Numbered from the stretch's first letter, positions 40,553 to 49,409 are shown. The stretch: DNA of 64,000 bases from Rivularia sp. T60_A2020_040 (GCA_015272215.1 JACYMD010000122.1:89297-153296), one strand, 5' to 3'. Numbers and translations: made by a program. The notes: a model not told the origin generated them from the letters alone.

Positions 40553-40975
40553 TGACTTACAAAAATATGAGGATTTTACTCGTAGCTATTTAGCCGTGAT
40601 TTATAAGCGAATTTACGTAGCTTACAGTCATTTAATTGATGAAAAGTGTAACATATGTAACAGCATTTTCTTTATTATAAAACACTACCGCAAAAAGCAG
40701 TCAAAAACTAGTGGTTGCTTTACTTATTTTTGTAATTTTGCAATGGTGTCAGATTAGTTCTTGACAAAAGTATTTTAATTGGACTAGACTTATAGTACAA
40801 AAATACCATCAAGAGAGTAACAATCTTATTAGTTGTAGGTAACTAAACTATTTCGGTGTTTCCACTGCGCTAACAAGGATGTTTCAAAGGCTACTCTGAA
40901 ATAGCAAGGAGTACGTCTTTGTGAGGTTATTTAGAAGAAAATCATCAAACAAAGATAATTAATAGGAATCAAAAA
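40553..40975. other. divergent upstream region of sphR and the coiled-coil genes
   Basis: No gene seen. A promoter-like pair is present at 40761-40790; the last 120 bases form a leader before the coiled-coil gene. Confidence 0.5.
40761..40790 (+). promoter_or_regulatory. sigma70-type promoter candidate for the coiled-coil pair
   Basis: TTGACA at 40761-40766 and TAGACT at 40785-40790, 18-base spacing, about 185 bases before the start codon of the first coiled-coil gene. Confidence 0.4.
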
Positions 40976-41956
40976 ATGAATACAGTTGGAGTCAAGGATA
41001 ATAAACAACAATTGATGCGAGCATTTGAGCAAATTATTGCAGAAAAGCAAAAATTTGATTCAAAAATTGCCACCAAACAAGAAGAAGCTGAAAAAGAAAA
41101 AGACAAGCAAATTTTAACCGCAGCTTCAGCATATACGGTTGATAGTATTGTCAAAGGGTTGGCAGATTTACAGTTAGAATTTGGTAGTATTGTTAACGAG
41201 CTTTCAGAAAAGCTGGCAAAAGAAAACTCGAAATTAGACGAGTTAAATCGTGCAATTGATGTTGAAACTCAATATTTACAACAATTACAAAAAATCAGAG
41301 TTGTTGCAGACACTTTAGATGTTTTAACTCAAGAGCATCAAGAGAATTTAAGAAAATTACAAGAAGATACTAATAAAAAAAGAGAAGCATTAGAAAAAGA
41401 GAAACAGCAAACGCTTCAGGAATTAGAAAAAGAACAAGCCAAGTTTGCAGAAGTAGAACAAGCTTACAACGAATTATTAGCCAAGAATCGTGAAAAAGAG
41501 CAAGAAGAATATCAATATAAGTTAGAAAATTCCCGCAAAATTAACGAAGATAGTTACCGAGAAACAAAGCGTCAATTAGAAAGAGAAATACAAGCAGCTA
41601 CTCGTCAGAAAGAAAAAGATTGGGTAGAAAGAGAAAAAATTCTTAAACAACATCAACCTTTATTAGAAGAATATCAAAAAAAAGTTGCATCTTTTCCTAC
41701 CGAGTTAGATACAGAAGTTAAAAAAGCCAGAGAAGAAGCGATAAAAGACACTTCTCAAAAAGCCAAGGTGGAAGCAGATTTGTTTGAGAAAGAGTGGGAA
41801 GGTAGCAAACAAAGCTATGAATTAAAAATTACCTCTTTAGAACAGACTATTGAAAGACAAAATCAGCAAATTGAAAGTATTTCCAATCAATTACAAGAAA
41901 CTTTGAAACAAGCTAAAGATTTAGCAATGAGAGCTTTTGATAGTTCTAATAAGTAG
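40976..41956 (+). CDS. Coiled-coil protein of unknown function (paralogue A)
   Basis: A protein of 326 residues, almost entirely Glu/Lys/Gln/Leu heptads and without signal peptide, membrane span or cysteine. After a 60-residue head comes VKGLADLQLEFGSIVNELSEKLAKE, then AVADTLD-like and EYQYKLENSRKINED blocks. The tail KITSLEQTIERQNQQIESISNQL...LKQAKDLAMRAF is shared with the next gene. The start at 40976 has AATAGGAAT upstream. It resembles cyanobacterial filament-forming coiled-coil-rich proteins only in composition; no family is recognised. The paralogue follows after 88 bases on the same strand, so they are likely an operon. Confidence 0.85.
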   Translation: MNTVGVKDNKQQLMRAFEQIIAEKQKFDSKIATKQEEAEKEKDKQILTAASAYTVDSIVKGLADLQLEFGSIVNELSEKLAKENSKLDELNRAIDVETQYLQQLQKIRVVADTLDVLTQEHQENLRKLQEDTNKKREALEKEKQQTLQELEKEQAKFAEVEQAYNELLAKNREKEQEEYQYKLENSRKINEDSYRETKRQLEREIQAATRQKEKDWVEREKILKQHQPLLEEYQKKVASFPTELDTEVKKAREEAIKDTSQKAKVEADLFEKEWEGSKQSYELKITSLEQTIERQNQQIESISNQLQETLKQAKDLAMRAFDSSNK

Positions 41957-42044
41957 GGGATAGGGAGTAGGAGGGAATAGGGAATTTTCCGATTACTCCA
42001 ATAGAGGATTCAAATTTACAATTTCTTGAGTCGAGAGGATTATT

Positions 42045-43124
42045 ATGTCTGTAAATAAAATTAATCAAAAGAACACTAAAAATGAAATTTTGCAAGCTTA
42101 TGATGAGTTAAAAAAAGAAAGATTAGAACTGAAAAAACAAGTAGATCAACTTATCAAATCTAGTAATTCTGTTAAGTCAGATAATTTAAAAACACCGGAA
42201 AAAACTGTAGTTAATCAATACTCTAAAGTGCAGCAGAAAATGAATTTTACCATTGAAAGCTTAGCAAAAATTCAGTTAGGTTTTGGTAGTGCTGCAAATG
42301 AATTATCCGAACAATTGACTACAAAAGCTTCTAGATTAGCAGAAATAAAGCAAATTGTAGAAGAACAATTACAGCAATTGCAGCAGTTACATAATTTAGA
42401 AATTGCTGAAGATACTTTAGATAATTTGATTCAAACCTACGAAGAAAATAACTCAGCTTATCAACAAGAGTTTAACGAACTTTCTGAAAGATTAAATCGA
42501 GAAATTGAAGAATTAAAAGAAGCGTGGCAAAAACAACAAGAAGAATCTCGGCAGAATATTAAAGAACGAAATGAAAACTCCCTCAAAAATCGTCAACGAG
42601 ATGCTTCTGAATACAAATACAATTTAGAACTACAACGCAATTTAGAAGTAGATTTATACGAACAGCAACAGAAGGAATTATATAAACAATTAGATGAATT
42701 TCAGCAAGAAACAGAAAAACAGTGGAATCAACGAGAAAAGACAACTGCTGAAAAAGAAAAACAGTTTGCAGAATTAAAAGTTAAAGTAGAGAGTTTTTCT
42801 CAGGAAAAAGAAGCAGCTATTAGAAAAGCGACAGAAGAAGGTAAAGGTATTGCTCATTATCAAGCCAAAGTTAAAGCTAATTTACTAGCAAAAGAAGTAG
42901 AAGGACAAAAAGCTTTCTACGAACAAAGAATACAGTCTTTAGAACAAACAATTACCAATCAAGAAACCAGAGTTCAAAGCTTGTCTAAACAGCTTGAGTC
43001 AGCTTTGAAACAAGTTCAAGATTTAGCTGTTAAGGCTATTGAAGGTTCTGCAAATGTTAATTCATATCAAGCTATGAAAGAAATTGCTTTAGAACAAGCT
43101 AAAAGTCCCATGAAAAATAAGTAG
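42045..43124 (+). CDS. Coiled-coil protein of unknown function (paralogue B)
   Basis: A protein of 359 residues, with GAGAGGA upstream of the ATG. It shares with paralogue A the blocks LAKIQLGFGSAANELSEQL (about 72-90), EIAEDTLDNLIQTYEEN, ASEYKYNLELQRNLE, AKVKANLLAKEVEGQKAFYEQRIQSLEQTI (cited as pattern) and SKQLESALKQVQDLAVKAIEGS. The shared order along the length shows duplication followed by strong drift. It has an extra N-terminal heptad region and an extra C-terminal tail (NVNSYQAMKEIALEQAKS). Soluble cytoskeletal, scaffold or tether roles are possible; none is shown. Confidence 0.85.
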   Translation: MSVNKINQKNTKNEILQAYDELKKERLELKKQVDQLIKSSNSVKSDNLKTPEKTVVNQYSKVQQKMNFTIESLAKIQLGFGSAANELSEQLTTKASRLAEIKQIVEEQLQQLQQLHNLEIAEDTLDNLIQTYEENNSAYQQEFNELSERLNREIEELKEAWQKQQEESRQNIKERNENSLKNRQRDASEYKYNLELQRNLEVDLYEQQQKELYKQLDEFQQETEKQWNQREKTTAEKEKQFAELKVKVESFSQEKEAAIRKATEEGKGIAHYQAKVKANLLAKEVEGQKAFYEQRIQSLEQTITNQETRVQSLSKQLESALKQVQDLAVKAIEGSANVNSYQAMKEIALEQAKSPMKNK

Positions 43125-43190
43125 GAACAGCGAGAAAATAAATCTAGTATTTTCAAAATATTGGGTTTCTGGTTGATTTATAAAATAAGA

Positions 43191-43214
43191 AGAGACGTAA
43201 TATATTACGTCTCT
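43191..43214. repeat. perfect 24-base palindrome AGAGACGTAATA/TATTACGTCTCT
   Basis: Intact member of the GTAGAGACG hairpin family, with no loop. It lies between paralogue B and the convergent 43-codon gene and may serve both as a 3' end signal. Confidence 0.85.
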
Positions 43215-43247
43215 ACATTATTGATATGAATATTTAATTTAATTTAA

Positions 43248-43379
43248 CTATCTGATTTGATTGGGTTTTGTAGCTTGTTTTCTAGCACTAACATATTGGG
43301 AAAATCCGATTTCTCTTCTTTTTGGTCTACCATAATCTGGTACTTTTACTTTTCTTTTTGTTGTTGTTGTCCAACTCAT
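43248..43379 (-). CDS. Small basic protein of 43 residues, unknown
   Basis: Minus-strand ATG at 43379 with a near-ideal TTTAAGGAGAATAAC ahead of it, then 43 codons to TAG at 43248-43250. The product begins MSWTTTTKRKVKVPDYGRPK and goes on RREIGFSQYVSARKQATKP; it is strongly basic (about eleven Lys/Arg) and lacks hydrophobic spans. The quality of the ribosome binding site is better than that of most genes here, which argues that it is real despite its size. It is convergent with the coiled-coil pair. A nucleic-acid-binding role would fit its charge but is speculation. Confidence 0.68.
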   Translation of the reverse strand: MSWTTTTKRKVKVPDYGRPKRREIGFSQYVSARKQATKPNQIR

Positions 43380-43935
43380 TGTTATTCTCCTTAAATTTTG
43401 TATAGTATTTTGTTTGTATATCTTTATCTACATTGTCTTTTAGTTGATTCCAGAAAATAATCATAGAAGTCGGGTTTTTTCAGATAAATATCGGTAACAC
43501 CACAAAATTCCGTTCAAAAACCCGACTTCTTACCTCGTTTTAAAACAAAAACAGAGACGCATTTGCAGCATCTCTGTGTAGGAAACCCAATATTTGAAAT
43601 ATCTGAAATATCTATATGCAAAGTTTTTAAAAACCGAAAAATCCGGCATTTTCGCAAAGGAAGACACTCATGTCAAGGGAAAAATTCCCAAGACAAACTT
43701 TTCAATAAAAGCGATGCCGGGATATATTTATTTATAATTAAATATAAGTTATAGAAAATACTTGCTCTGTAGAAGTAACTCCCTACGCATTTGAATACAG
43801 TAGCAATGATTAACAATCCGGAAAAATACCAAACTAATTTTTCTTAACTCTTAAAAGAAAATTAGAAAACCCAGTTTTTAACAAAAACTGAATTATCAAA
43901 ATTGTTGAATTAAAAACAATATAGTTATTAAGTTA
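43380..43935. other. intergenic region upstream of the small gene, downstream of hisA
   Basis: Apart from the inverted repeat (43465-43530) nothing convincing is seen. A 63-codon plus-strand frame at 43563-43754 has no ribosome binding site and no recognisable features. Confidence 0.5.
43465..43530. repeat. AGAAGTCGGGTTTTT inverted repeat, simple copy
   Basis: Perfect 15-base arms 43465-43479 and 43516-43530 with a 36-base spacer; upstream of the 43-codon gene. Confidence 0.85.
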
Positions 43936-44706
43936 TTAAGCGAAAGTAGAGAAACCATGAGGAGGTATATCTTGAATACGTCCTAAACCTACCGCTCGTA
44001 CTGCTTCACGAAGAGAAATATCTTCAGTATATAAAGCACGTCCGACAATTGCACCAGTTACACCTTGGGGTTCTAAGGCTAATAAGCTTAATAAATCTGT
44101 CACCGAACTAATTCCCCCAGAAGCAATAATCGGAATATCCACAACCGCAGCTAGTTCACGTAAAGCGTCTAAATTCGGTCCACTAAGAGTCCCATCGCGT
44201 TGAATATCAGTGTAAATTATTTCTGCTGCTCCTAATTCTTGCATTTGTATCGCGAGTTGCGTTGCTAAAACCTCTGAAGTTTCCAGCCATCCGCGAGTTG
44301 CAACTTTACCATTACGAGCATCAATACCAACGATAATTTTTTTAGTGAATTCTTGAGCAAGTTCTTGCACTAATTGGGGTTGTTCAACAGCAACGGTTCC
44401 CAAAATTGCCCACTGTACACCAATATTAAATAATTGTTGCACACTTTCCCGACTACGCAATCCGCCACCCACTTCTACAGGTACCGAAACTGCATTTACA
44501 ATGTTTTCAATCGCGGACAAATTGACAACTTTACCAGCTTTGGCACCATCTAAATCGACAACGTGTAATCTTGTTGCACCTTGTTCAACCCATTTTTTGG
44601 CAATATCAGCAGGATTTTCGCTGAATACTTCAGATTTTTGATAATCTCCTTGATAAAGTCGTACACAACGATTTTCTAATAAATCTATAGCTGGAATTAC
44701 TTGCAT
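43936..44706 (-). CDS. hisA: HisA: ProFAR isomerase of histidine biosynthesis
   Basis: A protein of 256 residues with the (beta-alpha)8 barrel of HisA. It starts [20 protein letters not shown] with the catalytic Asp8, and has [21 protein letters not shown], the second catalytic Asp in [17 protein letters not shown], and IIASGGISS and AIVGRALY phosphate-binding loops. It converts ProFAR to PRFAR in the fourth step of histidine synthesis. It is not in a his operon here, as usual for cyanobacteria. A heptamer array sits directly upstream of the start. Confidence 0.97.
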   Translation of the reverse strand: MQVIPAIDLLENRCVRLYQGDYQKSEVFSENPADIAKKWVEQGATRLHVVDLDGAKAGKVVNLSAIENIVNAVSVPVEVGGGLRSRESVQQLFNIGVQWAILGTVAVEQPQLVQELAQEFTKKIIVGIDARNGKVATRGWLETSEVLATQLAIQMQELGAAEIIYTDIQRDGTLSGPNLDALRELAAVVDIPIIASGGISSVTDLLSLLALEPQGVTGAIVGRALYTEDISLREAVRAVGLGRIQDIPPHGFSTFA

Positions 44707-44709
44707 TTT

Positions 44710-44798
44710 AATTGACAGTTGACAGTTGACAGTTGACAGTTGACCTTTAACCTATTCCCTATTCCCTATTCCCTATTCCCTATTCCCTATTCCCTTTT
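44710..44798. repeat. tandem heptamer arrays (TTGACAG, ATTCCCT)
   Basis: Four TTGACAG units (44712-44742) then six CCCTATT units (44754-44795), between the hisA start codon and the DUF3593 stop. The right array overlaps the end of the DUF3593 gene. Confidence 0.85.
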
Positions 44799-45070
44799 AA
44801 TATTGCTTGGCGGAAACCGATTACAACTAAAATATTTGACAAAGTTAAAAATACTTCTGCACTTCCGTGTAACCAATCGACATTTGCGAGAGTTTTACCG
44901 TAATGTACTTGGGAGTAAATACCTGCTGGAATAGTAACGGCGACAAATACTAAAGTACCGTAAAATCCATACAAAGCTAATTTCGGGGTTTCAGGAGTAC
45001 GAGTTATAAACCACAAGAAACCAAGGTAGGGAAATAACGATAATGCAAATAGAGTTTCTTTGGAAATCAT
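44780..45070 (-). CDS. DUF3593 family membrane protein
   Basis: A protein of 96 residues with three hydrophobic spans: FALSLFPYLGFLWFIT, YGFYGTLVFVAVTIPAGIYS and VFLTLSNILVVIGF. The conserved LFPYLGFLWF and VDWLHGSAEVFLTLSN pieces match the DUF3593 family, found in cyanobacteria and plant plastids. Function unknown. The last codons (GNRE) run into the heptamer array. It lies just after the DUF2499 gene on the same strand, the usual pairing of these two families. Confidence 0.85.
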   Translation of the reverse strand: MISKETLFALSLFPYLGFLWFITRTPETPKLALYGFYGTLVFVAVTIPAGIYSQVHYGKTLANVDWLHGSAEVFLTLSNILVVIGFRQAILKGNRE

Positions 45071-45188
45071 TATCCAATTTTAGATTTTAAATTTTAGATT
45101 TTGGATTGAAATAGTTAGTTGTTAGTTGTTAAGACTTATTACACTCTAACCTTCAACATGCAGACCTTTGACCTTTGACCTTTAAAGA

Positions 45189-45533
45189 TTATTCTGATTT
45201 TACAAGGTTTGGGGACGTGGGTTTACTTTGGTTATTATTCTTTGTTGTAGAACGATATATCCACCAAGCTGCTGCGAAAAGGGTAAAATTACCAATTACT
45301 GTCATGCTTGCTTGCAATGTTACTAACCATTCTAGAGATTCGGAATTCTCGAAAAAGTGCCAGGTACAAGCACACATGGCGCTGACTAATGCTGGTAACA
45401 TCCCAAAAGATAAAGCAAACCAAGCACGATTACCAATAACTTCGCCGTATTTCCAGATTAACCATATTGCGGCAATCCACTCAATAACGCTGGAAACGTG
45501 AATTATCCAAGTGGGAATTGAAAGTGCGTGCAT
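45189..45533 (-). CDS. DUF2499 family membrane protein
   Basis: A protein of 114 residues starting MHALSIPTWIIHVSSVIEWIAA, with WFALSFGMLPALVSAMCACTWHFFEN and a last span IGNFTLFAAAWWIYR. This is the DUF2499 pattern, conserved in cyanobacteria and in plant nuclear genomes as plastid proteins, of unknown function. It is probably co-transcribed with the DUF3593 gene 118 bases downstream. Both being small thylakoid or envelope membrane proteins kept through plastid evolution suggests a photosynthesis-linked role. Confidence 0.87.
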   Translation of the reverse strand: MHALSIPTWIIHVSSVIEWIAAIWLIWKYGEVIGNRAWFALSFGMLPALVSAMCACTWHFFENSESLEWLVTLQASMTVIGNFTLFAAAWWIYRSTTKNNNQSKPTSPNLVKSE

Positions 45534-45956
45534 AAGTAAAGTTAGGAGTTAGGAGTTAGGAATTATTTATCAGGTTATAGATTGTTATTGCCGTTGTGTG
45601 ACAAGACTTTCCATAGTATAAAACCTATGGGGGTGGTTTCGATAAATGTCATTTGAGGTATAACTAAGGTTTTAATTAGTAGCCTATGTTCTGCTAGAAT
45701 GCAAGACTTACCGCTCTCCAAACCCCTCATTAGTTAAGTTAAAAAATCCCAACCTATCCTTAAACTTTACGGAAGTTGTCACAAAAGTATCTTGTAGTGT
45801 GTCGCGATTTGTGGGAAATACATTTCTGGATGGAGATAAATAAATATATATATATATATTATTTGTTATTTATTATTTATTTATTTATTTCTTTATTTCT
45901 TTATTTATTTCTTTATTTTTGAATCCAAAATCTAAAATCCAAAATCCAAAATCGAT
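45534..45956. other. intergenic region with AT-rich repeats
   Basis: No gene seen. It ends with a TATATATA run (45844-45860), a TTTATTTATT/TTTCTTTATT run (45868-45920) and a CCAAAATC array (45922-45955) that abuts the csaB start. Confidence 0.55.
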
Positions 45957-46994
45957 ATGCGTGCTTTATTATCTGGGTATTACGGTCAAGGAAATGGTGG
46001 TGATGAGGCTTTGTTAGCAACGCTGTTACAAATGCTTCCTGAGTCGGTGACTCCTGTGGTTCTTTCTGGCAATCCGGAGGAAACTCAACGGCGTTACAAT
46101 GTGGAAGCTTGTGAACGTAAGAATTTTAATGCGGTGATGCAGGCTTTACGTTCTTGCGATGCTTTTATTTGGGGTGGTGGTAGTTTAATTCAAGATGCAA
46201 CCAGCGCTATTAGCCCATTTTACTATACAGGTTTGATGACAATCGCCCAAAAAAGAGGCATGAAAACTGTGGCTTGGGCACAAGGAATTGGTCCTTTGAA
46301 ACGTAATGCTACTCGCTGGTTAGCACGTCAAAATTTTGCTGGCTGTACGGGGGTTAGCGTTCGCGATCGCGTTTCTGCTAGTTTACTTCAAGAATGGGAT
46401 ATCCCCCATATCCTCGCACCTGATCCAGTTTGGGCGCTGGAATCTCAGTCTACACCGGGTATTTGGGATACTCCCGCACCAAGGATTGCTGTTACCTTAC
46501 GCGCTCATCCAGAACTTACACCAGCGCGAATAGATAATTTGACTAAGGCTTTAGTCGATTTTCAAAAAGCAACCCAATCTTTTATTATACTAATACCATT
46601 TCAAAAAAGCAAGGATTTAAGTATCGCTCAAGCAATTGAACCAGCACTCAAAGATGTCAGTAAGATTATTACCCTAGAAGAACCAACTATATTAAAAGGA
46701 ATATATCGCGGTGTGGAAATGGCGATTGGAATGCGCTTGCACAGTTTGATTATGGCAGCAAGTGAAGGTTGTCGCTGTTTTGCGCTGAGTTATGATCCCA
46801 AAATCAATCGGTTGATGGAAGAATTAGAAATGCCGGGATGGGATATCAATGAATTACCCGAAGATCCAAATGTGATTAGTACAACTTGGATTGAGCATTT
46901 CGCAAATGGACAAGCGCTTTCGGACGATAGAATTAAGTTTCTCACCGATAGGGCTTTAATACATCGAGAAGTTTTGCTGCAAGCGTTAACCTGA
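45957..46994 (+). CDS. csaB: CsaB: polysaccharide pyruvyl transferase
   Basis: A protein of 345 residues. It opens MRALLSGYYGQGNGGDEALL and carries IWGGGSLIQDATS, WAQGIGPLKR, GVSVRDRVSASLL and the C-terminal AIGMRLHSLIMAASEG, all typical of the CsaB family with its GT-B-like fold. It transfers pyruvate from phosphoenolpyruvate to a wall-linked polysaccharide; pyruvylated sugars are bound by SLH domains, and in cyanobacteria this is known to hold the outer membrane to the wall. Two SLH porins are 13-16 kb upstream, which fits. The start abuts a CCAAAAT array. Confidence 0.94.
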   Translation: MRALLSGYYGQGNGGDEALLATLLQMLPESVTPVVLSGNPEETQRRYNVEACERKNFNAVMQALRSCDAFIWGGGSLIQDATSAISPFYYTGLMTIAQKRGMKTVAWAQGIGPLKRNATRWLARQNFAGCTGVSVRDRVSASLLQEWDIPHILAPDPVWALESQSTPGIWDTPAPRIAVTLRAHPELTPARIDNLTKALVDFQKATQSFIILIPFQKSKDLSIAQAIEPALKDVSKIITLEEPTILKGIYRGVEMAIGMRLHSLIMAASEGCRCFALSYDPKINRLMEELEMPGWDINELPEDPNVISTTWIEHFANGQALSDDRIKFLTDRALIHREVLLQALT

Positions 46995-47015
46995 ATTAAC
47001 CATCAAAGGAGCATT

Positions 47016-47138
47016 ATGGAACAAACACTCGAACAGAATAAAACATTCATCCGCAATCACTTTGAAGAGATTGTAAACCGCAAGAATTCTGCCAATCGGA
47101 CATTGGCAAGCTACTGCGTTAGTGAATATAATTTGTAA
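47016..47138 (+). pseudogene. remnant of a SnoaL-like (ester cyclase) gene
   Basis: An AAAGGAGC ribosome site and ATG start a 40-codon frame, MEQTLEQNKTFIRNHFEEIV, ending soon at TAA. The NKxFIRxHFEEIVNRKN start resembles the first helix of SnoaL-like polyketide or ester cyclases, which are about 130 residues. No continuation is seen in the other frames downstream, so this looks like a truncated remnant that kept its translation start. A genuine 40-residue peptide cannot be excluded. Confidence 0.5.
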
Positions 47139-47210
47139 TTCGTAATTAATTCCCCATAAATTAATGATGCTGTTGGCGAATTAATCAGGTGTCTTAGCCA
47201 ACCAAACCAA

Positions 47211-47247
47211 AAAAGCTGGGTTTATCTAGTTAATAAATCCAGCTTTT
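47211..47247. terminator. hairpin AAAAGCTGG...CCAGCTTTT
   Basis: AAAAGCTGG(G)TTTA and TAAATCCAGCTTTT pair with few mismatches. T-rich on both strands, so it could end transcripts in both directions; it is the first such signal after csaB and the remnant. Confidence 0.55.
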
Positions 47248-47408
47248 CCATATTTGAATTCTAAACAACTAAATCTACCATCAAAAGATGCTAAATTTAA
47301 AGTTGTCAAAGCAAAAGGGACTGGGTAAGTCCCAATCCCGAAGAAAGCGGGTTAACCGCTAGTTATTCATGTTAACCCATGCAGTTTTGGGAACGCGCAG
47401 AAAAAATT

Positions 47409-47759
47409 CTATTGCAATACCAACTTAACATTGGCATTTTGCAAACCGCGCTGCTTAACTTCAGTCAAAGTCTTGTTAACAGCGTACTTCTGATTGATGG
47501 AGTTGATTAACTCGGTTTGATTGTGTTTCTTAGCAACACCCCATAAATCGGCAATCAAGTCGAAGGAACCGTCGCTGTTGCGAGACCAACCTAAATCATA
47601 CTCGCCTTCTAAAACTGCAACGATGTCAGAACGAACGCGCTGACCGTTATAACCACGAACATCAGCTTCAGACTTAACGGTGATACCTAAATCGCTTAAA
47701 GAAGCTTTGAGAATTTCAGCGTCGGTGATTTTGGTACGTAGAGTGCTAAAATGAGACAT
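47409..47759 (-). CDS. ycf35: DUF1257 protein, Ycf35 family
   Basis: A protein of 116 residues from the ATG at 47759, with GGAGGAA at proper spacing; a TTG five codons earlier overlaps that site and is rejected. MSHFSTLRTKITDAEILKASL, VRGYNGQRVRSDIVAVLEGEYDLGW (cited as pattern) and SFDLIADLWGVAKKH match Ycf35/DUF1257, found in cyanobacteria and in red-algal plastid genomes. Function unknown. It lies 138 bases downstream of ycf46 on the same strand; the two are commonly adjacent, which suggests a shared role. Confidence 0.9.
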   Translation of the reverse strand: MSHFSTLRTKITDAEILKASLSDLGITVKSEADVRGYNGQRVRSDIVAVLEGEYDLGWSRNSDGSFDLIADLWGVAKKHNQTELINSINQKYAVNKTLTEVKQRGLQNANVKLVLQ

Positions 47760-47897
47760 TTGGGTTTCCTCCAAAAAGAAGATTGAGATTAAGACAACGG
47801 TTTTTTAGGCTAAGCCGCGTTTATAATTACGCGGTTTTTTTATTTACTAGCTTTGGGTTTGCTAGTCTTTGCTCCTGCATTCACAGGAGAAAGCTTT

Positions 47898-49409
47898 TTA
47901 AAACTCCATTCGCTGATATTCAGCGACGGAGGCTGCTGCTGGACGCGCTCTCTGTCTCGCCCAGTCCCGAAGCGCGGTTACCTGCTCTTGCATCGTTCGA
48001 GACAACGGTAACGTCGCTTTGAGTGCAGCTATAATATCTAACTGGGTGAACTCGCGGTCTTGAGCAAACGCTTCGTACATTGCTGCTACAATCGCTTGTT
48101 CAATTTCCGCCCCAGAAAAGCCATCAGACATCTTTGAAAGTTGTTCCAGATCAAATCTGGAGATGTCTTTACGGCGCTTATTCAAGTGGATCGTATAAAT
48201 ATCTTGCCTTTCCTGAGATGTAGGCAGATCCACAAAGAAAATTTCATCAAATCGACCTTTCCTTAAAAACTCTCCTGGCAAGCGTTCAACCCGGTTGGCA
48301 GTTGCCATCACAAACACGGGGGACTTTTTCTCTTGCATCCAAGTTAGGAAAGATCCAAATATTCGACTGGAAGTACCTCCATCAGAATCACCAGAGCCGG
48401 AGCTACCAGCGAATGATTTATCCAGTTCGTCTATAAATAATATTGCTGGGGAAATAGATTCTGCTGTTTTAAGAGCATTCCGCAAATTGGCTTCACTTCG
48501 TCCTACCATTGAGCCATCATACACTCGCCCCATGTCCAAGCGCAACAGCGGTAATCCCCACAATCTAGAAGTAGTTTTCGCGATTAAAGACTTTCCACAG
48601 CCAGGAACTCCCAAAATTAACATTCCTTTCGGTTGCGGCAAACCATACTCTCTTGCTTTCTCCGTGAAAGCATCCGAGCGCTGCGTTAACCATTTCTTTA
48701 ACTCTTCTAATCCGCCAACAGCATCAATAGTTTCATCTTCTTCAATGTAATCGAGTATTCCATTGCGTCGGATTAGCTGCTTCTTCTCAGATAAGATTAT
48801 ATCTACTTCTTGTTCTGTTAAACGCTTTGTCGTTACTTGAGCTTTACGATATACTTTCTCTGCTTCATCTTTGGTTAATCCCAAAGCCGCTCGGAGTAGT
48901 TTTTCCCGCGCTTCAGTTGTTAATCGCCGCGCATTTTGTTGACCTAAATGACTATCCAAAACTTTATTTAGGTCTGACATATCTGGCAATGGGAAGTCAA
49001 GTACCACAACTTCTTTTTCTAACTCGATGGGAACTTGCTGCATTGGCGACATCAAAATTATATTTTTTTGTGTGCCTTTAAAGCTAGCAATCGCATCTCG
49101 TAATGACCTCGTTGTCGCTGGTGCTTCGATGAATGGATGTAAATCTTTGAGAACAAATATGCCCGGCTCTTTTTGCCGAATTATCCACTCAATCGCTGCT
49201 TCTGGCGATACAGTATTGTGTTGACCTGTACCCCTCGCTTGACCGTACTCCACAATACCATGCGTTACCGTCCATACATACAATCGACGCTGCGGCTTTG
49301 AAGATTGAGCGATGGAATAAATTGCTTGCTCTGCCCGCTCTTCCTCGGAGGTCACAAGGTAGATGAGGGGATATTGAGCTTGAATAAGTATGTTGAGCTC
49401 TTCTTTCAT
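47898..49409 (-). CDS. ycf46: Ycf46: AAA+ ATPase
   Basis: A protein of 503 residues. The N-terminal half (1-230) is a degenerate ATPase-like domain (LIYLVTSEEERAEQAI). The C-terminal half is a complete AAA+ module with Walker A GVPGCGKS (about 268-275), Walker B AILFIDELDKSFAG, sensor VMATANRVERLPGEFLRKGRFDE and the arginine finger region. This is Ycf46, kept in cyanobacteria and red-type plastids. Reported links are to photosynthetic acclimation, but the substrate is unknown. The start at 49409 lacks a strong ribosome site. It lies between the RHH protein and ycf35, all on the minus strand. Confidence 0.93.
   Translation of the reverse strand: MKEELNILIQAQYPLIYLVTSEEERAEQAIYSIAQSSKPQRRLYVWTVTHGIVEYGQARGTGQHNTVSPEAAIEWIIRQKEPGIFVLKDLHPFIEAPATTRSLRDAIASFKGTQKNIILMSPMQQVPIELEKEVVVLDFPLPDMSDLNKVLDSHLGQQNARRLTTEAREKLLRAALGLTKDEAEKVYRKAQVTTKRLTEQEVDIILSEKKQLIRRNGILDYIEEDETIDAVGGLEELKKWLTQRSDAFTEKAREYGLPQPKGMLILGVPGCGKSLIAKTTSRLWGLPLLRLDMGRVYDGSMVGRSEANLRNALKTAESISPAILFIDELDKSFAGSSGSGDSDGGTSSRIFGSFLTWMQEKKSPVFVMATANRVERLPGEFLRKGRFDEIFFVDLPTSQERQDIYTIHLNKRRKDISRFDLEQLSKMSDGFSGAEIEQAIVAAMYEAFAQDREFTQLDIIAALKATLPLSRTMQEQVTALRDWARQRARPAAASVAEYQRMEF

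Noticed and set aside
43563..43754. 63-codon plus-strand frame
   Set aside because: No ribosome binding site, composition not like neighbouring genes, and no domain; the region is between repeats.
45840..45956. AT-rich run considered as a replication origin
   Set aside because: No DnaA-box cluster and no dnaA or dnaN nearby; the sequence is simple repeat.
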